Below, piece after piece: positions 26,922 to 36,734 of a stretch of DNA of 64,000 nt. The stretch spans positions 99,506 through 163,505 of the forward strand of contig NZ_JADOVI010000010.1 of the NCBI RefSeq assembly GCF_015752155.1, in the 5' to 3' direction. The notes below the pieces were generated by a model, which saw only the letters and a program-made list of their open reading frames with translations, had not been told where the DNA came from and searched no databases. Positions within the stretch are counted from its first letter, which is position 1; the number at the start of each line of letters is the position of its first letter. Source of the DNA: Cryobacterium sp. MP_M3 (GTDB lineage Bacteria > Actinomycetota > Actinomycetes > Actinomycetales > Microbacteriaceae). A program made the translations under genes and the position numbers.

Positions 26922-26969
26922 CCCGGTTCGGCCGCCGGCATGCGACCGGGGCGGTATACCGGGGCCGGT

Positions 26970-27362
26970 CTACCGGCGGGTCGTGGCCGGCCGGGCCAGC
27001 AGCCCGAGCAGCCAGCTGACGACGCCGAGCACGAGCGCACCCAGCACACCCCAGCCGAAGCTGTCGACGACGAGTCCGAAGCCGAGAAGGCCGGAGATCC
27101 AGGCGACCAGCAGCAGGAGCAGACCATTGACGACGAGCGCCAGCAGGCCCAGGGTGAGGACGTAGAGCGGGAAGGCGACCACGCGCACGAACCCGCCGAC
27201 CACCCCGTTCACGATGCCGAAAATGAGGGCGATCAGCAGGTAGCTGATCAGCACGGCGGCCGTATCCGGCGCGTACGGCACCACGTGCACTCCGACCACG
27301 AGCAGGGTCGTGATCCACAGGGCGACGGCGTTGAGGATCAGCTTGATCAGGAATCTGGCCAT
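26970..27362 (-). CDS. phage holin family 4-like membrane protein
   Basis: A 130-aa protein with four hydrophobic helices (MARFLIKLILNAVALWITTLLV at the start), typical of the chromosomal YvlD/phage-holin-4 superfamily. These are widespread housekeeping membrane proteins, and no phage gene is nearby. I start at ATG 27362 because the upstream extension is not hydrophobic or conserved in style. Its role is unknown. Confidence 0.8.
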   Translation of the reverse strand: MARFLIKLILNAVALWITTLLVVGVHVVPYAPDTAAVLISYLLIALIFGIVNGVVGGFVRVVAFPLYVLTLGLLALVVNGLLLLLVAWISGLLGFGLVVDSFGWGVLGALVLGVVSWLLGLLARPATTRR

Positions 27363-27428
27363 GCCCCCCACTATGGCACCGGATGCCGTGGGCCGCACCG
27401 CATTGCACTGTCTGCATATGCCCCGGCG

Positions 27429-27434
27429 TAGAAT
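27429..27434 (+). promoter_or_regulatory. -10 hexamer, leaderless promoter of the HisC-type aminotransferase
   Basis: TAGAAT ends 6 nt before GTG 27441, so the mRNA should begin at the start codon. Confidence 0.65.
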
Positions 27435-27440
27435 CGGCGA

Positions 27441-28547
27441 GTGAGCCCATCAGACCAGCCATCGGTCCGCCTGCGCCCCGAGATTGTCGCCCTTCCGGCC
27501 TATAAGCAGGGACAGGCCGCCGCGGCCACGGCGTTCAAACTCTCGAGCAACGAGAACCCCTTCGACCCGCTGCCCGGCGTCATCGAGGCCGTCAGCGCCG
27601 AGACCGCCTACAACCGGTACCCGGATGCCTCGGCCCTCGCCCTGCGTGAGCGTCTCGCCGCCAAGTACCAGGTCGGTGTCGACGAGGTCCACGTCGGAGC
27701 CGGATCGGTTGCCCTGCTGGCGCAGTTCATCCTCGCGGCGGCCGGACCCGGCGACGAGGTGCTGTACTCCTGGCGGTCCTTCGAGGCCTACCCCAGCCTC
27801 GTCACCGTCGCCGGCGCGACCAGTGTGCGCGTACCGAACCGGGACGATCACGGGCACGACCTGCCGGAGATGGCCGCCCGGATCACCGAGCGCACCCGCG
27901 TCGCCATCGTCTGCAGCCCGAACAATCCCACCGGCACCATCGTCACCTCGGACGAGTTCGAGGCGTTCATGGCCGTCGTGCCGAACAACCTCCTGGTCCT
28001 GCTCGATGAAGCCTACGCCGAATTCGTCACCGACCCCGAGGCGGTCACGGGCCTGCCGCTGCTGAAGCGCTACCCGAACCTCGTCGTGCTGCGCACGTTC
28101 TCGAAGGCGTACGGCCTCGCGGGCCTGCGTGTCGGCTACGCGCTGGGTCCGGTGCCGATCCTCGACGCCGCCCGCGCAACCGCGATCCCCCTGTCGGTCA
28201 CCGGAGTCGCCGGCGCGGCCGCCATCGCCTCCCTCGCGGCATCCGACCAGCTGTTGAGGCGGGTGCGCACCATTACGGAACGCCGGGACGCGGCCTGGCG
28301 GGCGCTCACCGAGCAGGGCTGGAACATCCCCGCACCCCAGGGCAACTTCATCTGGCTGCCCGCCGGCGAGGAAACCACCGACATCGCCGACGTCCTGTCC
28401 GCGGTCGGACTGGTCGTGCGTCCGTTCCCGCCGGAAGGCATCCGGATCTCGATCGGCGAGGAAGAATCTGTGGAAAAGCTCGTATGCATGTGCGCAGATA
28501 TTGTCGATGATCTACCAACGGGGCATCCGGCCCGGCGGATAGGTTAG
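27441..28547 (+). CDS. hisC: histidinol-phosphate/aromatic aminotransferase
   Basis: A 368-aa class I/II PLP aminotransferase of the HisC family. It shows [15 protein letters not shown] at the start, [20 protein letters not shown] and the PLP lysine in [14 protein letters not shown]. It stands apart from other his genes, so it may serve as the aromatic aminotransferase (Pat) seen in actinobacteria; sequence alone does not separate the two. The GTG start lies 6 nt after a TAGAAT -10. Confidence 0.85.
   Translation: MSPSDQPSVRLRPEIVALPAYKQGQAAAATAFKLSSNENPFDPLPGVIEAVSAETAYNRYPDASALALRERLAAKYQVGVDEVHVGAGSVALLAQFILAAAGPGDEVLYSWRSFEAYPSLVTVAGATSVRVPNRDDHGHDLPEMAARITERTRVAIVCSPNNPTGTIVTSDEFEAFMAVVPNNLLVLLDEAYAEFVTDPEAVTGLPLLKRYPNLVVLRTFSKAYGLAGLRVGYALGPVPILDAARATAIPLSVTGVAGAAAIASLAASDQLLRRVRTITERRDAAWRALTEQGWNIPAPQGNFIWLPAGEETTDIADVLSAVGLVVRPFPPEGIRISIGEEESVEKLVCMCADIVDDLPTGHPARRIG
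28540..28545 (+). promoter_or_regulatory. -10 hexamer, leaderless promoter of the 2-oxoacid dehydrogenase operon
   Basis: TAGGTT overlaps the end of the hisC-type gene and ends 6 nt before GTG 28552. The operon probably has its own leaderless promoter despite the 4-nt gap to the gene before. Confidence 0.55.
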
Positions 28548-28551
28548 GACG

Positions 28552-29679
28552 GTGTCAGCGACCCCGAACGCCTCGCCAACGGTGCAATTGCTCTCCCCCG
28601 CCGGTGTCTTCGCGCCCAGCGAGGCCGCCGCCGAGTTCCTGCCCTACCTCGACCGGCTCACCGAGGCCGACCACCGCCGGTTCTACCGCGACATGGTCGT
28701 CATCCGCCGGTTCGACAAGGAGGCCGCCAACCTGCAGCGCCAGGGTCAGCTCGCCCTCTGGGTGCCCAGCCACGGCCAGGAGGCCGCCCAGGTGGGGTCC
28801 GCCTACGCCACCCGCCCGCAGGACCACATCTTCCCGTCCTACCGGGAGCACGTCGTCGGCATGATCCGCGGCCTCGACCTCGTCGACATCCTCCGGATGC
28901 TGCGCGGGGTCACCCTCGGCGGCTGGACCCCCGAGGAGCACGGCAACTTCCACCTCTACACGCTCGTGCTCGCGTCGCAGACCCTGCACGCCACGGGCTA
29001 CGCGATGGGAATGCAGTTGGACGGCTCGACGGCGACCGGCAACCCGGAGACCGACCAGGCCGTCATCGTCTACTACGGCGACGGGGCATCCTCCCAGGGC
29101 GACGCCAACGAGGCCCTCGTCTTCGCGGCCAGCTACCAGACCCCGCAGGTGTTCTTCCTGCAGAACAACCACTGGGCCATCTCCGTGCCGGTGACACGCC
29201 AGTCGCGCACCCCGCTGTACCTGCGGGCCGGCGGATTCGGCATCCCCGGAACCCAGGTCGACGGCAACGACGTGCTCGCCAGCTACGCGGTGACCGCCAA
29301 GCACCTCGACGACGCGCGGGCCGGCAAGGGCCCGGCCCTGATCGAGGCCCTCACCTACCGGGTGGGCGCCCACACCACGGCCGACGACCCCACCAAGTAC
29401 CGCGACCCCGACGAACTCGCCTACTGGGTGGCCCGGGACCCGATCGTGCGGTTCCGCGCCTACCTGCAGGGACTCGGCGTCGAACAGGAATTCCTCGACG
29501 CCGTCGACGAGGAGGCGGAGGACAACGCCGCCGACGTGCGCCGCCGCGCCCTGGAGATCCACTCGCCGGAGAAGAACGTGATCTTCGACAACGTCTACGC
29601 CGAACCCCACCCACGGGTGCAGGAGCAAGAGGCCTGGCTCGAACGGTATGAAGCATCCTTCGAAGGAGGCGACGCATGA
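28552..29679 (+). CDS. bkdA: 2-oxoacid dehydrogenase E1 component, alpha subunit
   Basis: A 375-aa thiamine-diphosphate-dependent E1alpha. The cofactor motif GDGASSQGDANEALVFAASYQTPQVFFLQNN is intact, as is the phosphorylation-loop-like region RVGAHTTADDPTKYR. With E1beta and E2 it decarboxylates branched-chain 2-oxo acids, or pyruvate, to acyl-CoA. In actinobacteria this three-gene set is usually the branched-chain complex, which feeds anteiso/iso fatty acids. It overlaps E1beta by four bases. Confidence 0.88.
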   Translation: MSATPNASPTVQLLSPAGVFAPSEAAAEFLPYLDRLTEADHRRFYRDMVVIRRFDKEAANLQRQGQLALWVPSHGQEAAQVGSAYATRPQDHIFPSYREHVVGMIRGLDLVDILRMLRGVTLGGWTPEEHGNFHLYTLVLASQTLHATGYAMGMQLDGSTATGNPETDQAVIVYYGDGASSQGDANEALVFAASYQTPQVFFLQNNHWAISVPVTRQSRTPLYLRAGGFGIPGTQVDGNDVLASYAVTAKHLDDARAGKGPALIEALTYRVGAHTTADDPTKYRDPDELAYWVARDPIVRFRAYLQGLGVEQEFLDAVDEEAEDNAADVRRRALEIHSPEKNVIFDNVYAEPHPRVQEQEAWLERYEASFEGGDA

Positions 29680-30728
29680 GCGACACGATCGTTTCGGCCG
29701 CCGCGCACGCGGCACCGGCGTCGGGAACCGCTCCGGCCCCGGCCGGCCCGGAGATGGCCAGCCTGCCGATGACCAAGGCCCTGAACGCCGGGCTGCGCAA
29801 GGCGATGCAGGACGACCCGAAGGTGCTCCTGATGGGCGAGGACATCGGCCCGCTCGGCGGCGTCTTCCGGGTGACGGAGGGCCTGTACGCCGAATTCGGC
29901 GACAAGCGCGTGCTGGACACCCCGCTGGCGGAGTCCGGCATCATCGGCACCGCGATCGGCCTGGCGCTGCGCGGGTTCCGCCCTGTCTGCGAGATCCAGT
30001 TCGATGGTTTCGTGTTCCCCGGCTTCGACCAGATCACCAGCCAGCTCTCCCGCATGCGCAACCGTCACGAGGGACAGGTGATCATGCCCGTCGTGATCCG
30101 GATCCCCTACGGCGGCCACATCGGCTCGATCGAACACCACCAGGAGAGCCCGGAGGCCTACTTCGCGCACACGCCGGGCCTGCGCGTGGTCAGCCCGTCC
30201 AACCCGCACGACGCCTACTGGATGATGCAGGAGGCGATCGCCTCCGATGATCCGATCATCTTCTTCGAGCCCAAGAGCCGCTACTGGCCCAAGGGCGAGG
30301 TGAACCTCGGAACCAGCGGCACCCCCCTGCACGCCAGCCGGGTTGTGCGCACCGGCACGGACGTCACGGTGCTCGGGCACGGCGCCATGGTCAGCGTGCT
30401 GCTCCAGGCAGCCGAGCTCGCCGCCGCGGAGGGCATCAGCATCGAGGTCATCGACCTCCGCTCGATCTCCCCCGTCGACTACGGGCCGATCCTCTCCTCG
30501 GTGGAGAAGACGGGCCACCTCGTCGTCGCCCAGGAGGCGCACGGCTTCGTCAGCGTCGGGTCGGAGATCGCCGCCACCGTGATGGAGAAGGCGTTCTACC
30601 TGCTCGAGGCCCCCGTGCTGCGCGTCTCCGGCTTCGACACCCCGTTCCCGCCCGCAGCCGTGGAGACGCACTTCCTCCCCAGCCCGGACCGGGTGCTCGA
30701 GGCCGTCGACCGCGCCCTCGCCTACTGA
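29676..30728 (+). CDS. bkdB: 2-oxoacid dehydrogenase E1 component, beta subunit
   Basis: A 350-aa E1beta. It shows [50 protein letters not shown] and the [21 protein letters not shown] region typical of BCKDH/PDH beta chains. An Ala/Pro-rich N-terminal stretch of about 25 residues precedes the fold. ATGA overlap with E1alpha indicates translational coupling, as expected for an alpha2beta2 enzyme. Confidence 0.9.
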   Translation: MSDTIVSAAAHAAPASGTAPAPAGPEMASLPMTKALNAGLRKAMQDDPKVLLMGEDIGPLGGVFRVTEGLYAEFGDKRVLDTPLAESGIIGTAIGLALRGFRPVCEIQFDGFVFPGFDQITSQLSRMRNRHEGQVIMPVVIRIPYGGHIGSIEHHQESPEAYFAHTPGLRVVSPSNPHDAYWMMQEAIASDDPIIFFEPKSRYWPKGEVNLGTSGTPLHASRVVRTGTDVTVLGHGAMVSVLLQAAELAAAEGISIEVIDLRSISPVDYGPILSSVEKTGHLVVAQEAHGFVSVGSEIAATVMEKAFYLLEAPVLRVSGFDTPFPPAAVETHFLPSPDRVLEAVDRALAY

Positions 30729-30777
30729 CCATGCCCTGCCGGGTCCCCTCCCTCACCAATCGCAAGGAGCGCACTCC

Positions 30778-32172
30778 ATGAGCGTGTCGAAATTCACACT
30801 GCCGGATGTCGGCGAGGGTCTCACCGAGGCCGAAATCGTCGAGTGGAAGGTGGCGCCGGGCGACACCGTCGCGATCAACCAGGTGCTCGTCGAGATCGAG
30901 ACGGCCAAGTCGCTCGTCGAGCTGCCCTCGCCCTACGTCGGCGTGGTCGGCGAGATCCTCGTCCAGCCCGGAACGACCGTCGACGTCGGAACCGTGATCA
31001 TCACGATCGTCTCCGACGCCGCAGCCGATGCTGCGGTTCCCGCTCCCCCGGTTGAGCCCGGCGCCCCGGCGGAGGCCACCGAGAACGAACTGGCCGGTGC
31101 GGCAGCGGATGCCGGTTCCACCATCACCGACGAACCCGCCGAGAAGCCCGGCGCCGTGCTCGTCGGCCGCGGCGCCACCGCCACCATGCCCACCAGGCGC
31201 AAGCGCCACGGCGGCACCCCCGTGGCCCACGAATCGATCGCGCCGCCGCCCGTCGTCGCCCCGCGGCCCCCGGCCGTGCCGCTCCCCCAGCTGCCGCGCG
31301 CGGCATCCGCCGGACCGGTCATCGCCAAGCCGCCCATCCGCAAGCTCGCCAAGGACCTCGGTGTCGACCTCGCGCTGGTCGAAGCGACGGGCCCGGTCGG
31401 CGACGTGACCCGGGAGGACGTGCTGCGTGCCGCCACCCAGGCCAGCGTCTTCCGCAACATCCAGACGCCCGAGTGGCCGAGCGACCGCGAGGAGCACATC
31501 CCCGTCAAGGGGGTGCGCAAGGCCATCGCCCAGGCCATGGTCTCCAGCGCGTTCACCGCACCGCACGTGAGCCTGTTCGTCGATGTGGACGCCACCCGCA
31601 CGATGGAATTCGTCAAACGGCTCAAGGCCTCCACCGACTTCGCCGGCGTGCGGGTCTCCCCCATGCTGATCATGGCCAAGGCCATGATCTGGGCGGTGCG
31701 CCGCAATCCCACGGTCAACTCGATCTTCACCGACGAGGAGATCATCATCAAGCACTACGTCAACCTCGGCATCGCTGCCGCGACGCCGCGTGGCCTGATC
31801 GTGCCCAATGTCAAAGAGGCGCAGGACATGAGCCTGCTCGAGCTGGCGGGTGCACTCGAGCGCCTCACGATGACCGCCCGCGACGGCAAGACCACCCCGG
31901 CGGACATGTCAGGCGGCACGATCACGATCACCAACATCGGCGTGTTCGGGATGGACACAGGCACCCCCATCCTCAACTCCGGCGAGGCCGGCATCGTGGC
32001 CCTCGGCACGATCAAGCCCAAGCCGTGGGTCGTGGACGGTGAGGTGCGGGTGCGCCAGGTCACCACCATCGGGGCGAGCTTCGACCACCGGGTCGTCGAC
32101 GGAGATGTCGCCAGCCGCTTCCTGGCCGACGTGGCGAGCATCATCGAAGAGCCCGCGCTGCTGCTCGAATAA
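30778..32172 (+). CDS. bkdC: dihydrolipoamide acyltransferase (E2)
   Basis: A 464-aa E2. One lipoyl domain has the lipoyl lysine K44 in [12 protein letters not shown] Pro/Ala linker follows, then a peripheral-subunit-binding domain ([16 protein letters not shown]), then the catalytic domain ending with H437-R-V-V-D441-G. AAGGAG precedes the ATG. No E3 (lipoamide dehydrogenase) gene is nearby, so E3 is presumably shared with other complexes. The downstream gap holds two iron boxes for the next gene. Confidence 0.93.
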   Translation: MSVSKFTLPDVGEGLTEAEIVEWKVAPGDTVAINQVLVEIETAKSLVELPSPYVGVVGEILVQPGTTVDVGTVIITIVSDAAADAAVPAPPVEPGAPAEATENELAGAAADAGSTITDEPAEKPGAVLVGRGATATMPTRRKRHGGTPVAHESIAPPPVVAPRPPAVPLPQLPRAASAGPVIAKPPIRKLAKDLGVDLALVEATGPVGDVTREDVLRAATQASVFRNIQTPEWPSDREEHIPVKGVRKAIAQAMVSSAFTAPHVSLFVDVDATRTMEFVKRLKASTDFAGVRVSPMLIMAKAMIWAVRRNPTVNSIFTDEEIIIKHYVNLGIAAATPRGLIVPNVKEAQDMSLLELAGALERLTMTARDGKTTPADMSGGTITITNIGVFGMDTGTPILNSGEAGIVALGTIKPKPWVVDGEVRVRQVTTIGASFDHRVVDGDVASRFLADVASIIEEPALLLE

Positions 32173-32183
32173 CGAGCGTCGAC

Positions 32184-32202
32184 TTTGGGAAGCCTTACCT
32201 CA
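32184..32202 (-). promoter_or_regulatory. DtxR/IdeR-type iron box 1
   Basis: Read on the minus strand, this 19-mer contains AGGTAAGGCT, a perfect match to the AGGTWAGSCT half of the IdeR/DtxR consensus, and fits 15 of 19 positions overall. It forms a 13-bp inverted repeat with the second box, separated by 18 nt. Confidence 0.65.
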
Positions 32203-32222
32203 CCAGCTCTTTAACACGCTTG

Positions 32223-32241
32223 TGAGGTAAGGCTCTCCACG
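32223..32241 (+). promoter_or_regulatory. DtxR/IdeR-type iron box 2
   Basis: This 19-mer contains the same AGGTAAGGCT core on the + strand and fits 13 of 19 positions of the IdeR/DtxR consensus. It lies 36 bp before the VIT-type transporter start, so iron-dependent control of that gene is likely. Confidence 0.6.
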
Positions 32242-32277
32242 CTGGCGGCCTTCGATTCCGTGTGTTCTGATGTTCAA

Positions 32278-33036
32278 ATGACCTCCATCGCCCCCGCCAG
32301 AATCGCCCCCGTCACTCCCGCGGTCGACACCGCAGCCGACGACCGGACACGCACCGAGAGCCATGCCGGCCGCCTGAACTGGCTGCGCGCGGGGGTGCTC
32401 GGCGCCAACGACGGCATCGTCTCCGTCGCGGCGCTCGTCGTCGGAGTCGCGGGGGCAACCCACTCGACCGCCGCGATCGCCGCGGCGGGCACAGCCGGCC
32501 TCGTCGGCGGCGCCATCTCCATGGCCCTCGGGGAATATGTCTCGGTGAGCAGCCAGAGCGACAGTCAGCGCACCCTCATCGCGCGCGAGAAGAGCGAACT
32601 CCTCGCCGACCCGGCCGGCGAGCTCGAGGAACTCGCCCGACTCTACGAAAACCAGGGCCTCGCCCCCGCCACCGCCCGGCAGGTCGCCGTGGAATTCACC
32701 GCGATCGACCCCGTTCGAGCTCATCTCCTCGCGGAGCACAACATCGCGGAGGACGACGTCGTGAGCGCCTGGCACGCCGCCTGGGTCTCGGCCATGGCCT
32801 TCACCCTCGGCGCGCTCCTGCCGTTCCTGGCGATCCTGCTGCTACCGGAGACCGTGCGGATCCCGGTGACCTTCGCCGCCGTCCTGATGGCTCTGTCCGT
32901 CCTCGGCGCGACGGGCGCCCACCTCGGCGGCAGCCCGAAACCCCGCGCGATCGCTCGGGTGGTCCTTGGCGGAGCCGCAGCCCTTTTCGTGACGTTTGCC
33001 ATCGGCTCGCTCCTCGGAACGTCCGGGGTCGTCTAG
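32278..33036 (+). CDS. VIT1/CCC1 family iron/manganese transporter
   Basis: A membrane protein of 252 aa. The N-terminal part (LNWLRAGVLGANDGIVSVAALVVGVAGA) and GGAISMALGEYVSVSSQSDS are hallmark VIT1/CCC1 segments. A metal-binding cytoplasmic stretch and three more helices follow. The family moves Fe(II)/Mn(II) out of the cytosol. ATG 32278 has a TCTGAT hexamer 6 nt upstream, fitting a leaderless start; GTG 32260 is an alternative. Two iron boxes precede it. The zinc operon lies downstream. Confidence 0.9.
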   Translation: MTSIAPARIAPVTPAVDTAADDRTRTESHAGRLNWLRAGVLGANDGIVSVAALVVGVAGATHSTAAIAAAGTAGLVGGAISMALGEYVSVSSQSDSQRTLIAREKSELLADPAGELEELARLYENQGLAPATARQVAVEFTAIDPVRAHLLAEHNIAEDDVVSAWHAAWVSAMAFTLGALLPFLAILLLPETVRIPVTFAAVLMALSVLGATGAHLGGSPKPRAIARVVLGGAAALFVTFAIGSLLGTSGVV

Positions 33037-33072
33037 GCCCGACGGCTCAGAACCGCGCACGACCCAGTAGGG

Positions 33073-33140
33073 CAACTGTGGCCGATGCGGACAACTGTGG
33101 CCCGCGCACGAGCAACATTTGTCCGAAGCGGCAACAGTTG
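33073..33140. repeat. four phased CAAC-type repeats
   Basis: CAACTGT at 33073 and 33092, CAACATTTG at 33113 and CAACAGTTG at 33132 are spaced 19, 21 and 19 bp apart, about two helical turns. They lie between the VIT gene and the zinc uptake promoter. They look like an array of protein-binding sites, but I do not recognise the factor. Confidence 0.55.
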
Positions 33141-33186
33141 CGGCGCCGATCGCTCGGTCAGGGGGCCGCGCGCACACCTAATGGTT

Positions 33187-33215
33187 TTGACACTCATTAT
33201 CAATAGGCATAGCGT
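33187..33215 (+). promoter_or_regulatory. promoter and candidate Zur operator of the zinc uptake operon
   Basis: TTGACA (33187-33192), a 17-nt spacer and TAGCGT (33210-33215) form a good promoter. The imperfect dyad TTGACACTCATTATCAA (33187-33203) overlaps the -35 and spacer and resembles the AT-rich sites of Fur-family regulators such as Zur. Binding would block RNA polymerase when zinc is plentiful. Confidence 0.6.
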
Positions 33216-33222
33216 TGATGGT

Positions 33223-34248
33223 GTGAACACCTCGAAATTCGTCCTGCCAGCCATCCTGGTCGCGGCCGCGCTCGCGCTCAGCGGATGCTCGGCAGCGACG
33301 TCCGGTTCGGCCGGCGGTTCCGGCGGTTCCGGCGGCTCGTCGGGGGCACTCAGGGTTGTGGCGACGACGACCCAGGTGGCCGACCTCACCCGCAACGTGG
33401 TGGGGGAGACCAGCGGGGTCAGTGTGACCCAGCTGGTGCAGCCCAACCAGAGCGCCCACGCCTACGACCCCTCGGCCGCAGACCTCACCGCCCTCGGCCG
33501 GGCCGATGTGCTCGTGATCAACGGCGTCGGACTCGAGGCGTGGCTCACCGACGCCATCGACTCCTCCGGCTTCCACGGCGTCACCATCGACTCCGACACC
33601 GGCATCACCATCGCTGCGGATGCCGCGGGCAACGATGAGACGGCGCACCCCGGCGACGCCGCCCATGACCACGCCGGCGGGAACCCGCACATCTGGACCG
33701 ACGTGGCCAACGCCGAGGCCATGGTGCGCACCATCGAGAAGGGTCTCGCCGCGGCCGCACCGCGCCACGCCGACGCGTTCACGGCCAACGCGGCGGCCTA
33801 CGGGGCGAAACTGGCAGAACTCGACGCGTGGATCCGGACCAATGTCGACCAGGTCCCGGCCGGCCGGCGCCTGCTCGTGAGCAACCACGACGCCTTCGGC
33901 TACTTCACGACCGCCTACGGCATCACCTACGTCGGCAGCGTCATCCCGAGCTTCGACGACAACGCCGAGCCGAGCGCCGCCGCCATCGACCGGCTGGTCG
34001 CCGCCATCAAGACCACCGGGGTGAAGGCTGTGTTCTCCGAGGCGTCGATCAGCCCGAAGGCCGCCGATACCATCGCCAGACAGGCCGGCGTCGCCGTCTA
34101 CTCCGGCGAGGACGCCCTCTACGGCGACTCCCTCGGCCCGGCCGGGAGCGACGGCGCCACCTACATCGCGTCCCAGCTGCACAACGTGCGGCTGATCCTC
34201 CGGTCGTGGGGCGTCACCCCCTCCGCGGTCCCGGCCGACCTGCAATAG
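33223..34248 (+). CDS. znuA: zinc/manganese-type ABC transporter substrate-binding lipoprotein
   Basis: A cluster A-I metal-binding protein of 341 aa. The signal peptide ends in a lipobox (LALSGC), followed by a Gly/Ser linker. Metal ligands are expected at SAHAYDPS, at the short His-rich loop AHPGDAAHDHAGGNPHIW, at the histidine in SNHDAFGYF and at the late acidic site. It delivers Zn(II) to the importer encoded next. The open frame extends to 33085, but the promoter lies between that point and GTG 33223, so I use the latter. Confidence 0.9.
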   Translation: MNTSKFVLPAILVAAALALSGCSAATSGSAGGSGGSGGSSGALRVVATTTQVADLTRNVVGETSGVSVTQLVQPNQSAHAYDPSAADLTALGRADVLVINGVGLEAWLTDAIDSSGFHGVTIDSDTGITIAADAAGNDETAHPGDAAHDHAGGNPHIWTDVANAEAMVRTIEKGLAAAAPRHADAFTANAAAYGAKLAELDAWIRTNVDQVPAGRRLLVSNHDAFGYFTTAYGITYVGSVIPSFDDNAEPSAAAIDRLVAAIKTTGVKAVFSEASISPKAADTIARQAGVAVYSGEDALYGDSLGPAGSDGATYIASQLHNVRLILRSWGVTPSAVPADLQ

Positions 34249-34255
34249 TGGACTC

Positions 34256-35047
34256 GTGAACGAGAACGATTCTCAGCTGGGCGGCACGTCCGCCGCCGCA
34301 CTCAGGGTGACCGGCGCATCCTTCTCCTACGGGCTGAAGCCTGCCCTGGAAGAGGTCAGCTTCGAGCTGGCCGCCGGCGAGGCCGTGGCCCTGATCGGCC
34401 CCAACGGCTCCGGCAAGTCCACCCTGCTCAAGGGCATCCTCGGCCTGATCACCCGGGTCGCCGGCACCGTCGAGGTGCTCGGGGAGTCCCCGGCCCCGAC
34501 CGGCACGATCGGCTACGTGCCGCAGACCGACGAGCTCGACCCCGAATTCCCGGTCACCCTCGAGCAGGTGGTGCTCATGGGCCGCTACCGCACGCTCGGC
34601 TGGCTCCGGTTGCCCGGCAAACGCGACCGGGCCATGGCGGCGAAGGCACTCGACGCCGTCGGTCTCGGCCACCTCGCGAAGACCCGTTTCGGCGAGCTCT
34701 CCGGCGGCCAGCAGCAACGGGGCCTGCTCGCCCGGGCCATCGCCTCCGGGCCGCGCCTGCTGCTGCTCGACGAACCGTTCAACGGCCTCGACCAGGAGAA
34801 CCGGGAGGCGCTGGTCGGCACGGTCAAACGGCTGAAGAGCGACGGCGTCGCCGTCCTCGTCTCCACGCACGACCTCGGACTCGCCCGCGAAGTCTGCGAA
34901 GACGTCCTCCTGCTCAACGGCAGCCAGGTAGCCTTCGGGCCGACGGAGCAGGTGTTGAGCCTGGAAAACGTGCAGCGCACGTTCAAGGCCGTCGGCGTTG
35001 AAATGGACGAGCACACCGTCGTCGTCCCCGGTCACACGGGCCACTAG
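34256..35047 (+). CDS. znuC: metal ABC transporter ATP-binding protein
   Basis: A 263-aa ATPase with Walker [10 protein letters not shown] (residues 48-56), signature LSGGQQQR, Walker B LLLLDEP and the switch histidine in VSTHDLG. It powers metal import through the two permeases downstream. The GTG start is 7 nt after the binding-protein stop. Proximity to zur suggests zinc; manganese cannot be excluded by sequence alone. Confidence 0.92.
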   Translation: MNENDSQLGGTSAAALRVTGASFSYGLKPALEEVSFELAAGEAVALIGPNGSGKSTLLKGILGLITRVAGTVEVLGESPAPTGTIGYVPQTDELDPEFPVTLEQVVLMGRYRTLGWLRLPGKRDRAMAAKALDAVGLGHLAKTRFGELSGGQQQRGLLARAIASGPRLLLLDEPFNGLDQENREALVGTVKRLKSDGVAVLVSTHDLGLAREVCEDVLLLNGSQVAFGPTEQVLSLENVQRTFKAVGVEMDEHTVVVPGHTGH

Positions 35048-35048
35048 G

Positions 35049-35918
35049 TTGGACATCCCCGGCGCCCTGTTCGACGCGTTCACCCTGCCGTTCATGGCCC
35101 GCGCCCTCGTGCTGCTGCTCGTGCTCAGCCTGGTTGCCGGCGTGGTCGGGGTGCTCGTGAACCTGCGCGGACTGGAGTTCATCAGCGACGGGCTCACCCA
35201 CGCCGTCTTCCCCGGCATCGCCATCGGCTTCGTCTGGGGAGGCCGGGAGGGACTCTTCGCCGGCGCCATGGTCGCGGCCGTGCTCACAGCCGTCGTGCTC
35301 GCCCTGATCGCGCGCCGGGCCGTGGCCATCGACGCGGCGATCGCCATCGTCTTCACCGCGATGTTCAGCATCGGTGTCATCGTGGTGTCGCGGGAGACCA
35401 ACTACGTCGGCCAGCTCGAACAGCTCCTGTTCGGGCGCCTCCTCACGGTGAGCCCGGCCGAGGTGATCCAGACCGTCGTCATCTGCGCGGTGGCGCTCGT
35501 CATAGTGGCCGTCACCCTCAAGGAACAGGTGTTCCGGGCATTCGACCGCACCGGCTTCGCCGCGGTCGGCTTCCACCCGCTCCTCCTGGACGTGCTCCTC
35601 AACGTCGCGATCGCCCTCGTCGTCGTGGCCGCATCGAGCGCCGTCGGAACGCTGCTCGTGCTCGCCGTGCTGATCGTCCCCGGCGCCGTGGCCCGGCTGG
35701 CCACGAACCGGCTCTGGCTGCTCTTCCCGATCGCTGCGACGGTCGCCGCCGTCGGGGCCTGGCTGGGGCTCACGATCGGCTATGCGGCATCCGTCAGCGC
35801 CGGGATCGACCTGCCCAGCGGCGCGACGGTCGTGCTCGTGCTGGTGGCCGCGTACTTCCTAGCGCTCGTGGGGCGGCTCGCCGTCGACCGGCTGACCAGG
35901 GCTCCGGTGGCCCGCTGA
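35049..35918 (+). CDS. metal ABC transporter permease 1
   Basis: A 289-aa ABC-3 family permease with about eight hydrophobic helices. It shows [20 protein letters not shown] and [21 protein letters not shown], both typical of ZnuB/TroC-like proteins. The long frame begins inside znuC. The most plausible start is TTG 35049, one base after the znuC stop, because the sequence becomes family-like only from there. It is the first of two tandem permeases. Confidence 0.88.
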   Translation: MDIPGALFDAFTLPFMARALVLLLVLSLVAGVVGVLVNLRGLEFISDGLTHAVFPGIAIGFVWGGREGLFAGAMVAAVLTAVVLALIARRAVAIDAAIAIVFTAMFSIGVIVVSRETNYVGQLEQLLFGRLLTVSPAEVIQTVVICAVALVIVAVTLKEQVFRAFDRTGFAAVGFHPLLLDVLLNVAIALVVVAASSAVGTLLVLAVLIVPGAVARLATNRLWLLFPIAATVAAVGAWLGLTIGYAASVSAGIDLPSGATVVLVLVAAYFLALVGRLAVDRLTRAPVAR

Positions 35919-36724
35919 TGGGCTACTTCGAGAAAGCACTGCTGGCCGCCACGGTGATCGGGGCGCTCTGCGGCCTGGTCGGCGCGCTGGTCATCCTGCG
36001 CCGGCGCACCTTCTTCGCCCAGGCCCTGACTCACGCGACTTTCCCCGGCGCGGTGGCGGCGGCCGTCCTCGGGCTGAGTATTCCGTTGGGGGCATTTCTT
36101 GCCAGTATCGCGATCGTGGGGGTGATGACGCTGATCGGACGGGTGCGCCGGCAGGGGAGCCAGGTCGCGTCCGGGATCGTACTGACCGCCGGTTTCGCCC
36201 TTGGGGTGTTCCTCCAATCGCTGAACCCCGCCCTGCCGGTGCACGTCGACTCCTTCTTGGTCGGGTCGATCCTCACCGTGACGACGGCGGATGTCGCGCT
36301 GGCCGGCGGGGTGCTTGTGGCCGCCGTGCTCGTCGTCGTCTTCCTCGGCAAGGAGATCCTGTTCTCGACCTTCGATCGCACCGGGTACCGGGCGGCAGGC
36401 TACCGGGAATGGCCGATCGAGCTCCTCAGCCTCGCGCTGATCACCGCGACCGTCGTCACCGCCATGCCGGCCGTCGGCGCCATCCTCGCCATCGCGCTGA
36501 TCGCGGCGCCGGCCGCCGCGGCACGCCTGCTGGCCCGCACGACGACGCAGATCTTCCTCGCCGCCCCGGTGCTCGGCGCCGGTGCAGGCATCAGCGGGGT
36601 GCTGCTCTCCCGGGGTCTCGATATCGCGGCCGGGCCCGCAATCGCCCTCACCGCCGCCGCGTTCTTCCTGGCCGCCCTCGGTGTGCGCTCCCTCGGCCGG
36701 GCGCGGTTACGGTTGAGACCATGA
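35918..36724 (+). CDS. metal ABC transporter permease 2
   Basis: A 268-aa ABC-3 family permease. RRTFFAQALTHATFPGAVAAAVLG and VDSFLVGSILTVTTADV are the conserved regions. Its ATG overlaps the stop of the first permease by one base. Two different permeases in one operon suggest a heterodimeric channel, instead of the ZnuB homodimer of E. coli. Confidence 0.9.
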   Translation: MGYFEKALLAATVIGALCGLVGALVILRRRTFFAQALTHATFPGAVAAAVLGLSIPLGAFLASIAIVGVMTLIGRVRRQGSQVASGIVLTAGFALGVFLQSLNPALPVHVDSFLVGSILTVTTADVALAGGVLVAAVLVVVFLGKEILFSTFDRTGYRAAGYREWPIELLSLALITATVVTAMPAVGAILAIALIAAPAAAARLLARTTTQIFLAAPVLGAGAGISGVLLSRGLDIAAGPAIALTAAAFFLAALGVRSLGRARLRLRP

Positions 36725-36734
36725 GGTTGAGACC

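Noticed and set aside
26970..27362. Holin-like protein as a sign of a prophage
   Set aside because: No other phage gene is near, and this holin superfamily is a common chromosomal membrane protein family.
32191..32234. 13-bp inverted repeat read as a terminator of the E2 gene
   Set aside because: The loop is 18 nt, no U tract follows, and both arms carry the iron-box core, so paired operators explain it better.
34244..34249. AATAGT six nt before the metal ABC ATPase start as a leaderless -10
   Set aside because: It does not fit TANNNT, and the gene is within an operon, so I did not count it.
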